Positions 34,343 to 43,612 of a stretch of 64,000 bases of DNA are shown here, one piece after another. Origin of the DNA: Flavisolibacter ginsengisoli DSM 18119 (GTDB lineage: Bacteria; Bacteroidota; Bacteroidia; Chitinophagales; Chitinophagaceae); NCBI RefSeq assembly GCF_900129295.1, contig NZ_FQUU01000009.1:62001-126000 (forward strand), given 5' to 3'. Position 1 is the first letter of the stretch. Every line of letters begins with the position of its first letter. The notes under the pieces were generated by a model that saw nothing but the letters and a program-made list of their open reading frames with translations, searched no databases and had not been told where the DNA came from. A program made the translations under genes and the position numbers.

Positions 34343-34461
34343 TATATACGGCATAAAGGTTGAAGGAGAAAAGTGGAAAAAGCTTTCTGAGTTTGCGAGA
34401 TAGTCAGAAGGTTGAGTAACACCTTTGATAATTTGATGTTTTTATATTTTGCTTTTGCAAT

Positions 34462-34848
34462 ATGGCTGAAAAAGAAAAGCTACGCATAGATAAATACCTC
34501 TGGGCCATTCGTCTTTTTAAAACAAGGACGCTGGCTGCGGCTGCCTGCGATTCGGGGAAAGTAAAGCAAAATGGCACCGCAGTAAAGGCAGCAAAAAATG
34601 TGAGTGTTGGTGACGAATACGAAGTAAAAACAGAAGCTAAGAAATGGCGTATTAAGGTTACCGATCTTTTACATAACAGGCAGGCATATGCTGAAGCCAT
34701 CAAATACTACCTGGATATTACGCCGCAGGAAGAACTGGACCGTATGCAATTTCATGCTGCCTCCTTCCATACCGGTAAGCGGCAGAGCAAGATAGGACGC
34801 CCGACAAAGAAACAAAGAAGAGAACTGGATGAATTCAAGGAAGACTAA
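34462..34848 (+). CDS. S4-domain RNA-binding protein (Hsp15/HslR-like)
   Basis: A 128-aa protein with an N-terminal S4 domain (LRIDKYLWAIRLFKTRTLAAAACDSGKVKQNG) that binds RNA, and a basic tail (GRPTKKQRRELDEF). Hsp15 homologues rescue stalled 50S subunits carrying peptidyl-tRNA. TGCTTTTG, one mismatch from the -7 consensus, ends 4 bases before the start, suggesting a leaderless transcript. Confidence 0.9.
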   Translation: MAEKEKLRIDKYLWAIRLFKTRTLAAAACDSGKVKQNGTAVKAAKNVSVGDEYEVKTEAKKWRIKVTDLLHNRQAYAEAIKYYLDITPQEELDRMQFHAASFHTGKRQSKIGRPTKKQRRELDEFKED

Positions 34849-35105
34849 TTGAGAACTATGATTGAAAGGATTGTATAGGATTTTTGAGGAGGAGGGGAAT
34901 TACGAACATTTGAACAAGGAATATCGAATTTGGAAGTATTTAGGTTGGCAAGGCTTTTTGATAGCAGATGTTCTTTGGTTGAGGGCTGAAAAATTTTCAA
35001 TGATCAACACGCAATGCTCAATTTTCAGGTGAGAGAATGATGGGCACAAATAATTCTCTTCAACCTAAAGAACAAGAAACAATAAACAAGAAACTATAAA
35101 CCTCC
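34849..35105. other. intergenic region with decayed dispersed repeats
   Basis: It contains the second copy of the 25-bp repeat (34867-34891), then AACAAGGAATATCGAAT (34913-34929) and a TCAATGATCAACACG-type stretch (~34997). Such sequences recur between genes in many Bacteroidota genomes. No gene was seen. Confidence 0.4.
34867..34891. repeat. dispersed 25-bp repeat, copy 2
   Basis: It matches 32301-32325 at 22 of 25 positions; the last 15 bases are identical. Confidence 0.5.
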
Positions 35106-36476
35106 CTATATGGCTTTACTGAATATCTGCTTTCCAGGTGCAGAGCGGTGCAGGTAAAGGTCGAAAGCACTGCAGATATTGCGAAGGAAATAATGTCCCT
35201 GGTCTGTAAGGCTTAATCCTTTCCTGTTCCATTCTATGAGGCCATCTTTGGCCAGGTCGGCAAGAACCGGAAAAGTATATTGTTCCAATAAAGGAATGTG
35301 CTCTTCCTTAAAACTCGTTTCGCCCTTACAACAGATATCCAGGATATATTTTCTGAAAGCAATGTCTTCATCAGTTAAGATATAACCCCTTTTTATAGCA
35401 AATTTCCCTTCATTGATACTGGTGTAATAATCGTGTAATGCCTTTTGATTCTGGGCAAAAGCATTTCCTGTATCGCTAATGCTTGAAACACCCAATCCCA
35501 ATAACAAGCCTGAATTTTGTGTTGTATATCCCATAAAATTCCTGTGCAGTCTTCCTGCCTTCCATGCAAGGTATAATTCGTCAGTAGGAAGGGCAAAATG
35601 ATCCATGCCGATATCTACATAACCATTCTTCATCAACAGCTCTTTTCCTTTCAGGTACAACAATATCTTTTCTTCTGCACCAGGCAGGTCAGATTCATCA
35701 AACAGGCGTTGGGCCTTACTGGTCCAGGGGACATGAGCATAACTATAAAAAGCAATGCGGTCAGGCTTTAATTCAATGATCTTGTTGATGGTCCTTTCAA
35801 TGCTTTCCAATGTTTGTTTGGGAAGCCCATAAATAAGGTCAAAATTGATGGAAGTAAATCCAATTGAACGGGCATTTTCTGTTGCAGCCTTTACATTTTC
35901 AAAAGGTTGGATGCGGTTGATGATACGTTGTACTTCAGGGTCATTATCCTGAACCCCATAGCTTATGCGCCTGAAGCCATTGTTATATAATGTTTTCAGG
36001 TGTTCAGGTGTTGTATTATTAGGATGACCTTCAATACTGAATTCATGTTTGGGATGAAGAATACTGGATTTTAAAATAAACTTCAGAAGCCGTTGAAGAT
36101 TGCGGGGAGAGAAAAATGTAGGTGTGCCACCTCCCAGGTGAAGCTCCCTGATCACAGGGGTCTGCTTCATCAGCTTGCGATACATAGCCCACTCCTTTTC
36201 CAGTACATCAATGTACTCTTCCTCTACCTTATGATTGGTGGTTATTTTTTTGTTGCAGCCACAATAAGTACATAATGATTCACAAAATGGCAAGTGTATA
36301 TAAAGGCTGATCCCGTTAATATGATTTTGTTCACTGAATTTATTCCTGAATGCTTCTTTCCATTGCTCAATATCAAGCTCATCTTTCCAGAAAGGTACAG
36401 TTGGATAGCTGGTATACCTGGGCACCGGCTGGTTGTACTTTCGTATGAGTATGGAATTGACTGCTTCACTTTTCAT
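35106..36476 (-). CDS. hemN: Oxygen-independent coproporphyrinogen III oxidase
   Basis: A radical-SAM enzyme converting coproporphyrinogen III to protoporphyrinogen IX in heme synthesis without oxygen. Of 456 aa, residues ~55-70 hold the [4Fe-4S] motif C-x-x-x-C-x-x-C (PFCESLCTYCGCNKK), preceded by RYTSYPTVPFW as in true HemN rather than HemW. GGGTPTF is the SAM-binding GGE-like block. TACTTTCG, one mismatch from the -7 box, is just before the start. Confidence 0.94.
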   Translation of the reverse strand: MKSEAVNSILIRKYNQPVPRYTSYPTVPFWKDELDIEQWKEAFRNKFSEQNHINGISLYIHLPFCESLCTYCGCNKKITTNHKVEEEYIDVLEKEWAMYRKLMKQTPVIRELHLGGGTPTFFSPRNLQRLLKFILKSSILHPKHEFSIEGHPNNTTPEHLKTLYNNGFRRISYGVQDNDPEVQRIINRIQPFENVKAATENARSIGFTSINFDLIYGLPKQTLESIERTINKIIELKPDRIAFYSYAHVPWTSKAQRLFDESDLPGAEEKILLYLKGKELLMKNGYVDIGMDHFALPTDELYLAWKAGRLHRNFMGYTTQNSGLLLGLGVSSISDTGNAFAQNQKALHDYYTSINEGKFAIKRGYILTDEDIAFRKYILDICCKGETSFKEEHIPLLEQYTFPVLADLAKDGLIEWNRKGLSLTDQGHYFLRNICSAFDLYLHRSAPGKQIFSKAI

Positions 36477-36748
36477 ATTACGAAAGTATCAAGATGCCAA
36501 AGGGTTAAATATGACCTTTGTTAGAAAATCACAGGAGTTTTATCAGTGGTAAACTTGATAACCAACCCATTTATATAGAATAATGGCAAGGTGCTACCCT
36601 ACTTAGTTAAAAAATAATAAAATGTCATAAAACTGTAAGTCTATTGGGATAAAATCCCATTGACATTTTAAATGAATACATGTGGACAAGGAACTGATTC
36701 CTGGTTTGAATAAGACCTAAATCATAAATATGTAATTCCTCTCCCGGT

Positions 36749-36756
36749 TACCTTTG
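36749..36756 (+). promoter_or_regulatory. TANNTTTG -7 box for ubiE
   Basis: TACCTTTG matches the consensus perfectly and ends 7 bases before the ATG at 36764. Confidence 0.6.
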
Positions 36757-36763
36757 CAGCCTT

Positions 36764-37513
36764 ATGACCGAATTTTCACATGACAGGATCAAGCCCTTTT
36801 CTGAACAGGGCTCCAAGAAAGAACAGGTAAGTGAGATGTTTGACCATATAGCACCGCGTTATGATTTCATGAACCGTTTTCTCAGTGCTGGTATTGATGT
36901 AAGCTGGCGAAAGAAAGCCATTAAACGCTTTCAAAAGGATAATCCAAAGATCCTGTTAGATGTGGCAACGGGAACAGCAGATATGTCCATCATGGCAATG
37001 AGGATATTGCACCCGGAAAAGATCATAGGCATAGATATTTCAGAAAAAATGCTGGAGATAGGCCGCAAAAAGATTGATAAAGAAGGGCTTGGAACGAAAA
37101 TTGAGTTGTTCAGTGGCGATGGTGAAACAATAAATTTCCCAAAGGATTCGTTTGATGGCGTGATGGTGGCCTTTGGGGTAAGGAATTTTGAAAACCTGGA
37201 GAAAGGGATGGCTGAGATATTAAGGGTTATGAGGCCCGGATCTCAGTTGATCGTCCTGGAATTCAGCAAACCAAAATTACCTGGTGTGAAAACCCTGTAT
37301 AATTTTTATATGGGTGTGATAGCACCGCAAATGGCTAAATGGTTTAATCAAAATAAGAAGGCTTACCAGTATTTGAATGAATCTGCAAAGGCCTTCCCCG
37401 ACCGCCAGTTATTTATTGATGTACTAAACAAAACAGGTTATTCCGATACCTCATTTAAACCACTAAGCTTAGGAATATGTTGCATATACAGCGGACGAAA
37501 GCCAAAAACCTGA
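36764..37513 (+). CDS. ubiE: Demethylmenaquinone methyltransferase (UbiE/MenG)
   Basis: This enzyme makes menaquinone by C-methylating demethylmenaquinone with SAM. The 249-aa protein has the UbiE signatures VSEMFDHIAPRYDFMNRFLS and SWRKKAI near the N-terminus, motif I LLDVATGTADMSI, and GVRNFENLEKGMAEILRV. As Bacteroidota use menaquinone, menG/ubiE activity on demethylmenaquinone is expected. It overlaps porT by 37 bases. Confidence 0.94.
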   Translation: MTEFSHDRIKPFSEQGSKKEQVSEMFDHIAPRYDFMNRFLSAGIDVSWRKKAIKRFQKDNPKILLDVATGTADMSIMAMRILHPEKIIGIDISEKMLEIGRKKIDKEGLGTKIELFSGDGETINFPKDSFDGVMVAFGVRNFENLEKGMAEILRVMRPGSQLIVLEFSKPKLPGVKTLYNFYMGVIAPQMAKWFNQNKKAYQYLNESAKAFPDRQLFIDVLNKTGYSDTSFKPLSLGICCIYSGRKPKT

Positions 37514-38214
37514 AAAGCCGGGCCTTTTTCTTAGTGCTCTTTTTTACTGTTTCCTATACTTCCTTTTCTCAAAAAGTATTATACCAGGAGGACCATGATA
37601 ATAAGGCCTATTATTTTGGTATTTCTTTAGGCATAAGCAAAGCCAGTTTCCATACACACCTGAGCCCTGGCTTTATGGAGCAGGATAGCATTATGGTAGC
37701 TGAACCCATGAACAATGGTGGTTTTAACCTTGGCTTACTGGCCACTATGAATCTTACCCGCAGGTTTGAACTCCGGTTCAATCCACAGTTGATGTTCACG
37801 GAAAGGAATATACGCTACCAGCTAAAATATAAGGACCAGGATTTTGGCTACCAGGTTGATAAAAAAGTTGAGTCTGTTATCACCAGTTTTCCATTACAGG
37901 TGAAGTTCAATTCCGACCGCATAGGTAACTTTCGTGTATATATGCTGGGCGGCGGCAAGGTGGATATTGACCTTGCATCTAATGCAAAGGCCAGGAAGGC
38001 AGATGATATGATCCGCATCAATCGTTTTGATTATGGTATTGAAGCGGGAGTAGGTTTTAACTTTTACTTTCCCAGCTTTATTCTTTCTCCGGAGATCAAG
38101 ATCAGTAATGGCTTAAGCAACCTGCATGACCGCAATGAAAATTTGAATTACAGCCGCATACTGGAAGCCATTCAATCAAGGATGATCGTATTTACCATTC
38201 ACCTGGAAGGATAA
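37477..38214 (+). CDS. porT: Type IX secretion system protein PorT
   Basis: A 245-aa outer-membrane beta-barrel protein with a signal peptide (FFLVLFFTVSYTSFSQ). The barrel shows GISLGISKASFHTHL, RFELRFNPQLMFTERNI and EAGVGFNFYFPSFILSPEIKIS. PorT (SprT) is needed for type IX secretion, and in Bacteroidota it often lies directly downstream of ubiE, as here. The start at 37477 overlaps ubiE by 37 bases; no other ATG lies before the signal peptide. Confidence 0.85.
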   Translation: MLHIQRTKAKNLKSRAFFLVLFFTVSYTSFSQKVLYQEDHDNKAYYFGISLGISKASFHTHLSPGFMEQDSIMVAEPMNNGGFNLGLLATMNLTRRFELRFNPQLMFTERNIRYQLKYKDQDFGYQVDKKVESVITSFPLQVKFNSDRIGNFRVYMLGGGKVDIDLASNAKARKADDMIRINRFDYGIEAGVGFNFYFPSFILSPEIKISNGLSNLHDRNENLNYSRILEAIQSRMIVFTIHLEG

Positions 38215-38215
38215 A

Positions 38216-38246
38216 AATAATTCACTTACTACATAAGTGAATTATT
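38216..38246. terminator. bidirectional hairpin between porT and the next gene
   Basis: A perfect 13-bp stem, AATAATTCACTTA (38216-38228) with TAAGTGAATTATT (38234-38246), loop CTACA, between convergent genes. Confidence 0.8.
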
Positions 38247-38257
38247 CATGTTGGCAC

Positions 38258-38668
38258 TTATTTATCTACCTGCACGCTATCAACTATATATTCTGTGTCT
38301 CCTCGCCATGAAAGCGTTCCATTCTTTTGTTTATAATGTACAGTAACAAATTTTCCCTGTGCATTCATTAGTTCATCCGCAACATTTTTCTTAGTAACAG
38401 AAAAGAAAAACTTTTCTGAAGCCAGGGATACGTTGGCATTACTTCTAATGCTGCTGAGTACCATCTCTCCTTCATAGGTCTTAAAAAGATTGCCCTTGTG
38501 GGAAAATTTCTGGAGAAGTCCATACCTGTTACCACTGCTATAAGTAAAGTAATACTTCCAGTAGAAATAAATGCCCCCTCCTAGTAAAAGAAAGAGAATA
38601 ATAACGGTAAATACTTTTCCAAACCCGCTTCGCTTTCTTTGAACGAAGGAACCAGAACTGTTATCCAT
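38258..38668 (-). CDS. Single-pass membrane protein, Bacteroidota conserved, unknown
   Basis: The 136-aa protein has a short cytoplasmic N-terminus, a membrane helix (residues ~17-38, VFTVIILFLLLGGGIYFYW) and a periplasmic domain with KGNLFKTYEGEMVL. Homologues in this phylum are often labelled 6-phosphogluconate dehydrogenase in databases, which nothing in the sequence supports. The function is unknown. It is next to an M28 peptidase. Confidence 0.75.
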   Translation of the reverse strand: MDNSSGSFVQRKRSGFGKVFTVIILFLLLGGGIYFYWKYYFTYSSGNRYGLLQKFSHKGNLFKTYEGEMVLSSIRSNANVSLASEKFFFSVTKKNVADELMNAQGKFVTVHYKQKNGTLSWRGDTEYIVDSVQVDK

Positions 38669-38697
38669 ATTCCTAAGTTAGTTATGATTGCCAAGAT

Positions 38698-40071
38698 TTA
38701 CAATCCATATTTATCTACCAGGTAGATGAGGCCTGCCATGTTCACTGCCCCTAATTCCAGTTCACGCTTGTTCACCGCCTCGAAAACATCATTTCGGGCA
38801 TGGTGGTAATCAAAATAGCGTTGTGAATCAGGCATGAAGCCGGCAAGCGGTGTCTTTTGGGTTTTAGCCAATGGTCCTATGTCAGAACCACCACCACCCC
38901 GAATCCATTCGCAGGAACCATATGGCGCCAGGAGGTCCTTCCATCCCTGCATCTTTTGGAACTGGCTATCAGAAACAGTGGCACTGAATCCCCGGGGTGT
39001 AAAGCCACCTTCATCGCTTTCCAGAGCAAAAATGTGTTTTTCTCCCTTAGACAAAGCTTCTTCGGCATATTTTGCACCTCCACGTCCTCCATTCTCTTCG
39101 TTAGCAAAAAGCACGAAGCGGATGGTTCTTTTGGGTTTATATCCTAATGCCTTGAATGTGCGTAGCAACTCGATGGTTTGTACACAACCGGCACCATCAT
39201 CATGCGCTCCTTCTGCAGGATCCCATGAATCAAGATGACCGCCGATGGTGATAAATTCATTAGGGAATTCTGAGCCCCGCAATTCACCAATAACATTATG
39301 ACCTATGGTATCAGGTAAGAATTTACCATGAGTATGTATGGTTACAGATACCTTACCATTCGCAGCCTGGCTACTTAACCAATCTGCATCTTTTAATCCA
39401 ATAGCTACGGCAGGTATTTTAGCAAGGGAATCAACATAATTGGTAGCACCGGTGTGTGGATTGTTGTCCGTACTGTGAGACATACTCCTGACTATCACCC
39501 CAACAGCACCATAAGCGGCAGCATGACTTGGTCCGCCTCCGCGGTAACGTACTGCGTCACCATAAGAACCGAAAGTATGAATGAACGTGGGAACGAATTT
39601 GTAATTATAGAAAACGATCTTGCCTTTTACCTCATCCTTTCTTTTGTCCAGCTCGTCAAAACTGTTCACAACAATTACAGGTGCTGTAAGTGGCTTCATT
39701 GATCCCACAGAATTTCCAAGAGCTATCACATCAAGTTTATGTACCTGCTTTTTGTCGCCAGATGTATAAGAAGCACTTGCTTCATCCGTGCCACCCCTTA
39801 CCCAATGAGGCACCATACATTCTTGTAACCATGCCTTATCTGCCCCTGCATCCTGCATGGCTTTCAGGCCCCATTTTTCGGCCTTTACCATTTGGGGTGA
39901 ACCTGATAAACGACCGCCAACCTGCTTGGTTAAAACACGGAGGTCATCGTAGGCCTTACCATTGGTTAAGATTTGGTTAGATATTCTGTTGATAAAAAGA
40001 GAGTCTGAATCCTGGGAAAATGATACAAAAGCTTGTAAACTAAAGGAAAGGAATAGGATAAATGTCTTCAT
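38698..40071 (-). CDS. Secreted M28-family metallopeptidase (carboxypeptidase Q-like)
   Basis: The 457-aa protein has a signal peptide (MKTFILFLSFSLQAFVSFSQ), a PA domain insert (residues ~130-230) and an M28 di-zinc catalytic domain. The metal and catalytic residues appear in ITIGGHLDSWDPAEGAHDDGAGC (His, Asp, Asp), FVLFANEENGGRGG (Glu pair) and FDYHHARND (His). It probably hydrolyses peptides in the periplasm or outside the cell. Confidence 0.92.
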   Translation of the reverse strand: MKTFILFLSFSLQAFVSFSQDSDSLFINRISNQILTNGKAYDDLRVLTKQVGGRLSGSPQMVKAEKWGLKAMQDAGADKAWLQECMVPHWVRGGTDEASASYTSGDKKQVHKLDVIALGNSVGSMKPLTAPVIVVNSFDELDKRKDEVKGKIVFYNYKFVPTFIHTFGSYGDAVRYRGGGPSHAAAYGAVGVIVRSMSHSTDNNPHTGATNYVDSLAKIPAVAIGLKDADWLSSQAANGKVSVTIHTHGKFLPDTIGHNVIGELRGSEFPNEFITIGGHLDSWDPAEGAHDDGAGCVQTIELLRTFKALGYKPKRTIRFVLFANEENGGRGGAKYAEEALSKGEKHIFALESDEGGFTPRGFSATVSDSQFQKMQGWKDLLAPYGSCEWIRGGGGSDIGPLAKTQKTPLAGFMPDSQRYFDYHHARNDVFEAVNKRELELGAVNMAGLIYLVDKYGL

Positions 40072-40177
40072 TGTTTAAAAATAAAAGTAATCTGGTTTCC
40101 AAAGCCAATTTTTTAACGTTACCCGCAAAGAAGCAAACGCTTTTTTGTAACTACCTTCATTTATCTAAATTGATTTA

Positions 40178-41311
40178 ATGAGAATAGGTATAGTTTGTTA
40201 CCCTACGTTTGGGGGTAGCGGTGTATTAGCAACAGAATTGGGAAAGGCGTTAGCGCAGCTTGGGCACCAGGTGCACTTTATCACTTACCAGCAACCGGTA
40301 AGATTAAATGGATTTATTCCTAATATATTCTACCACGAGGTACAGGTTCCAACCTACCCTTTGTTTGATTATCCTCCGTATGAAACAGCACTTGCCAGCA
40401 CCATGGTGGACGTGATAAAAAATAACCATTTGCAATTGCTGCATGTGCATTATGCCATTCCACATGCTTCCGCAGCCTATATGGCAAAGAAGATCTTAGA
40501 ACAGGAAGGGATACATATTCCTTTTATCACCACATTACATGGTACTGATATTACCCTGGTGGGCAGGGATAAAATGTATGCACCCGTTGTTGCTTTTTCT
40601 ATCAACCAGAGTGATGCCATCACGGCCGTATCGCATAACCTGAGGGATGAAACATTTACTCACTTCAAAATAGAAAAGAACATCGAAGTGATCCACAACT
40701 TTGTAGATGTACAAAGGTTCTCACGAAAACCTATAGATGCTTTTAGAAAGGTGATTGCCCCTGAGGGTGAACGCATTCTTTTACATGCTTCCAATTTTAG
40801 AAAAATTAAACGTGTAGAAGATGTGGTGCTGATATTTAACGAGGTGAAAAAAGAAATACCGAGCAAATTGTTGTTTGTGGGTGATGGACCCGAAAGAGGC
40901 ACTGCAGAAGAATTATCGCGTAAGTTGGGTATATGCGATGATATTCGCTTTGTTGGAAAGCAGGAACAAATGGAAGATATATTAGCCATTGCAGATCTGT
41001 TCCTGTTGACATCAGAATATGAAAGCTTCGGATTGGCAGCTCTTGAAGCTATGGCTTCGGGTGTGCCTGTAATATCTACCAATGCGGGTGGTTTGCCTGA
41101 AATAATGATACAAGGCGTTACCGGTTATATGGGTAATGTGGGTGATGTTGATACTATGAGTAAACAGGCTATTGATATTTTGAAAGATGATGACCGATTG
41201 CAACAATTTAAGGCCAATGCATTTGAGCAGGCGAAAGCCTTTGATATTTCAAGCATTGTACCCATGTATGTGAAATTGTATGAAGAAGTGTTGAGCAGTG
41301 TGATGGTATGA
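40178..41311 (+). CDS. bshA: N-acetyl-alpha-D-glucosaminyl L-malate synthase BshA
   Basis: This GT4 glycosyltransferase joins L-malate to GlcNAc from UDP-GlcNAc, the first step of bacillithiol synthesis. The N-terminus IGIVCYPTFGGSGVLATELG is the BshA signature. LHVHYAIPHASAAYMA and the nucleotide-binding ESFGLAALEAMASGVPVI (E-x7-E) follow. The length of 377 aa is normal. bshB and bshC were not seen in the window. Confidence 0.95.
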   Translation: MRIGIVCYPTFGGSGVLATELGKALAQLGHQVHFITYQQPVRLNGFIPNIFYHEVQVPTYPLFDYPPYETALASTMVDVIKNNHLQLLHVHYAIPHASAAYMAKKILEQEGIHIPFITTLHGTDITLVGRDKMYAPVVAFSINQSDAITAVSHNLRDETFTHFKIEKNIEVIHNFVDVQRFSRKPIDAFRKVIAPEGERILLHASNFRKIKRVEDVVLIFNEVKKEIPSKLLFVGDGPERGTAEELSRKLGICDDIRFVGKQEQMEDILAIADLFLLTSEYESFGLAALEAMASGVPVISTNAGGLPEIMIQGVTGYMGNVGDVDTMSKQAIDILKDDDRLQQFKANAFEQAKAFDISSIVPMYVKLYEEVLSSVMV

Positions 41312-41371
41312 AAAGGTTTTAAGTGAATGCCTGGTTTTGTTTCACTAAAATTCACTAACCAAATATATTAT

Positions 41372-41399
41372 AGAATAGCCTCCTGGTGGAGGCTATTCT
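41372..41399. terminator. hairpin after bshA
   Basis: A perfect 12-bp stem, AGAATAGCCTCC (41372-41383) with GGAGGCTATTCT (41388-41399), loop TGGT, between the convergent bshA and envC genes. No long T-tract. Confidence 0.75.
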
Positions 41400-41458
41400 G
41401 GCTTTATAGATGTAGACTGTTAAGAGACAAGATTATGGATTCACCACGAGCATACTGG

Positions 41459-42751
41459 CTATCTTCTTAGCCACGGCTGGGGGTTCACATTCTGAGATTC
41501 TATCATGAGCATGAAGTCGAGCTGGCCTCCACTGCCATCATCAGCTTGAGCAGTTCTTCCGATAGCCTGGCCTGTACGCACATTATCGCCCCTGCTTACT
41601 GAAGCACTGGAAAGATTGCTGTATACAGTAAAGTATTTACCATGGCGGATCATCACCATCATTCCATCACCGGTATTGGATACAGCACTTACTTCACCAT
41701 CAAACACTGCTTTAACGGTAGCACCTGCATTGGGAGTACTTATGGTAATACCAGGGTTATCCATACTGAGGCCCTCCACCCTGCTGGTACCAAAAGGAAT
41801 ACTGACATTTCCATTATCTACCGGCCAGGGAAGACTACCCCTGTTACTTGCAAAATTGGCCGCCAGCTTAGCCTGGCCTTCATTCAATACCAGGTAATCC
41901 TGTTTTTTAGCGGGGGCAGACTTTTTTACCGGTGCTGAAACGGTACCAGAAGATGCGTTAGACTTACTGGCATCTGCTTCCTTTTTCCGAATGGCAGCCA
42001 GTCTTGCTTCTTCTTCCTTCTTTGCCTTTTCTATCTCACGGCGCACAATAGCCGCAATCTGACCCCTTAATATCTTGTCACGTTTACGCTTAATGGCCAT
42101 TTGCTGTGCCAGGTCTTTTTCCTGCGACTTTAGCTTAGATACTACTGCATCCTTTTCTTTTTTCTGAACCTCCAGTGATGCCATTTCATGGCGTTGGTTC
42201 TCCAATGCAGATTTCTTTTGGGATTGCTTGCCTAATAGTTGTTGCTTACGATCCTGTATCAGCTTTTGGGTTTCTTCAATATTTGCTACCTGCTGCTGAC
42301 GGTAAGAACGGTAAGCTTTGAGATAGGAAACCCTCTTTAGGGCATCATTAAAGCTACTCGCAGAGAAAATAAAGTTCAGGTAGTCATAGCTGCTTTTATT
42401 CTTATAAGCATAAACCACACTTTTGGCATATTCTATCTTGAGGGTATCCAATTGTTTTTGCAGCCGGTTGATCTCAAGGTTACTTGTATAGATATCCCCG
42501 GATATAATATTGATTTCTTTATTGATATTCGCAATGAGCCTGTCCTGCAACTCCAGTTTACGTTCCAGCATCCTCAGCTTTGCCAAATTAGCCTTGGTTT
42601 GACCTTTGACCTTACTCAAACTATTTTGTAAATCCCTGATCTCCTGTTGAATTTCCTTACGTTCACTTTCCATTTTGGCTTTGTCGGCGGATTGTGCGAA
42701 GCCACTGTGAACGCAGAAAAAAAGAATGAATACAAACAGAAGTTTTTGCAT
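41459..42751 (-). CDS. EnvC-like murein hydrolase activator (degenerate LytM/M23)
   Basis: The protein has a signal peptide (MQKLLFVFILFFCVHSGFAQ), long coiled coils (residues ~25-250) and a C-terminal LytM domain. The usual active-site H-x-H is replaced by Q-L-D in GSGGQLDFML, and the first zinc His in the N-x-G-H-D-like strand is also missing (NPGITIS). It is therefore likely a non-catalytic activator of cell-wall amidases, as EnvC is in E. coli. The start at 42751 is chosen for the signal peptide. It is the last gene of the porU-porV-ispF-dut-DUF4292-envC run. Confidence 0.88.
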   Translation of the reverse strand: MQKLLFVFILFFCVHSGFAQSADKAKMESERKEIQQEIRDLQNSLSKVKGQTKANLAKLRMLERKLELQDRLIANINKEINIISGDIYTSNLEINRLQKQLDTLKIEYAKSVVYAYKNKSSYDYLNFIFSASSFNDALKRVSYLKAYRSYRQQQVANIEETQKLIQDRKQQLLGKQSQKKSALENQRHEMASLEVQKKEKDAVVSKLKSQEKDLAQQMAIKRKRDKILRGQIAAIVRREIEKAKKEEEARLAAIRKKEADASKSNASSGTVSAPVKKSAPAKKQDYLVLNEGQAKLAANFASNRGSLPWPVDNGNVSIPFGTSRVEGLSMDNPGITISTPNAGATVKAVFDGEVSAVSNTGDGMMVMIRHGKYFTVYSNLSSASVSRGDNVRTGQAIGRTAQADDGSGGQLDFMLMIESQNVNPQPWLRR

Positions 42752-42799
42752 GGCCGGTCTTATTAGGATTGTATCTAACGCTTTCAACTAAAATAAATT

Positions 42800-43609
42800 T
42801 TAATTACGATCATAATTTTTAGGTATGGAGAATGGGAAACTCACCTGTTCATTCAATTCGTACTGTTTAAAATCAAGAATGATATCCAGGCGTGTTTTCT
42901 CCGTTACGCTTACTCGTCTTTTGGTTGAAAATAAAAAACCTTTTTTGTTTTCATATTCACTGTAGTTAAGATCAGCAGTTCTGTTCCTGGCTATATTGAC
43001 ATCATCAAGCTTCAGATGCAGCAGGCTATTATTGCCAGCATCAAGTGTAGCGAGGTTTTTAAACCAGTTGCCTATACTCAATAAAGTGATCGTATTATTC
43101 TTTTTAGAAAATGCCACTACATTAGGATCAATATATACAGGATTGCCTATGATAATATCCTGCAATGTAAAGAGGTCAAGGGGTAGTGATGTTATCTCCT
43201 GCAGGTAGTCCACACTGCGGGCAGTATAAGTCTTTTCCAGCTTATTTAAGAGTTTGACCGAATCCTTTGTAATGAGCACTCGCATAGCTTCAATGCCCAA
43301 TAAGGCATTGGCAGAGATCCAGATAGCACTATCCCTATACATTCTGATATTGGCATTGATGTTATACTTCTTACCATCGCTGCCTTCATAATCAATGTTT
43401 ACCTTACTGGTGAAAGTATTATACTGGATTCTGTTAGCATTGATCTCAGAAACCATTTTCCGGAAGTACTGCATTGAATCTTCCCTCACGCCCTGCAGCA
43501 CAACCTTTGCTGAAGTATCTTTTTTTGAAATGGCCGTTTGTATCTTTTTAGTGGAACGACAGGAAGCTATCAATACAATAGAAAGTATAATAATTAAAAG
43601 TCTGTGCAT
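42800..43609 (-). CDS. DUF4292 lipoprotein
   Basis: The 269-aa protein has a lipoprotein signal (MHRLLIIILSIVLIASCRS, Cys17). DUF4292 is a Bacteroidota family with a fold like LolA/LolB, which suggests a role in carrying lipids or lipoproteins across the periplasm. Only 3 bases separate it from dut. The LolB-like role is inference. Confidence 0.82.
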   Translation of the reverse strand: MHRLLIIILSIVLIASCRSTKKIQTAISKKDTSAKVVLQGVREDSMQYFRKMVSEINANRIQYNTFTSKVNIDYEGSDGKKYNINANIRMYRDSAIWISANALLGIEAMRVLITKDSVKLLNKLEKTYTARSVDYLQEITSLPLDLFTLQDIIIGNPVYIDPNVVAFSKKNNTITLLSIGNWFKNLATLDAGNNSLLHLKLDDVNIARNRTADLNYSEYENKKGFLFSTKRRVSVTEKTRLDIILDFKQYELNEQVSFPFSIPKNYDRN

Positions 43610-43612
43610 TCA

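Noticed and set aside
38258-38668. 6-phosphogluconate dehydrogenase label for the small membrane protein
   Set aside because: There is no nucleotide-binding fold; the protein is a single-pass membrane protein of 136 aa.
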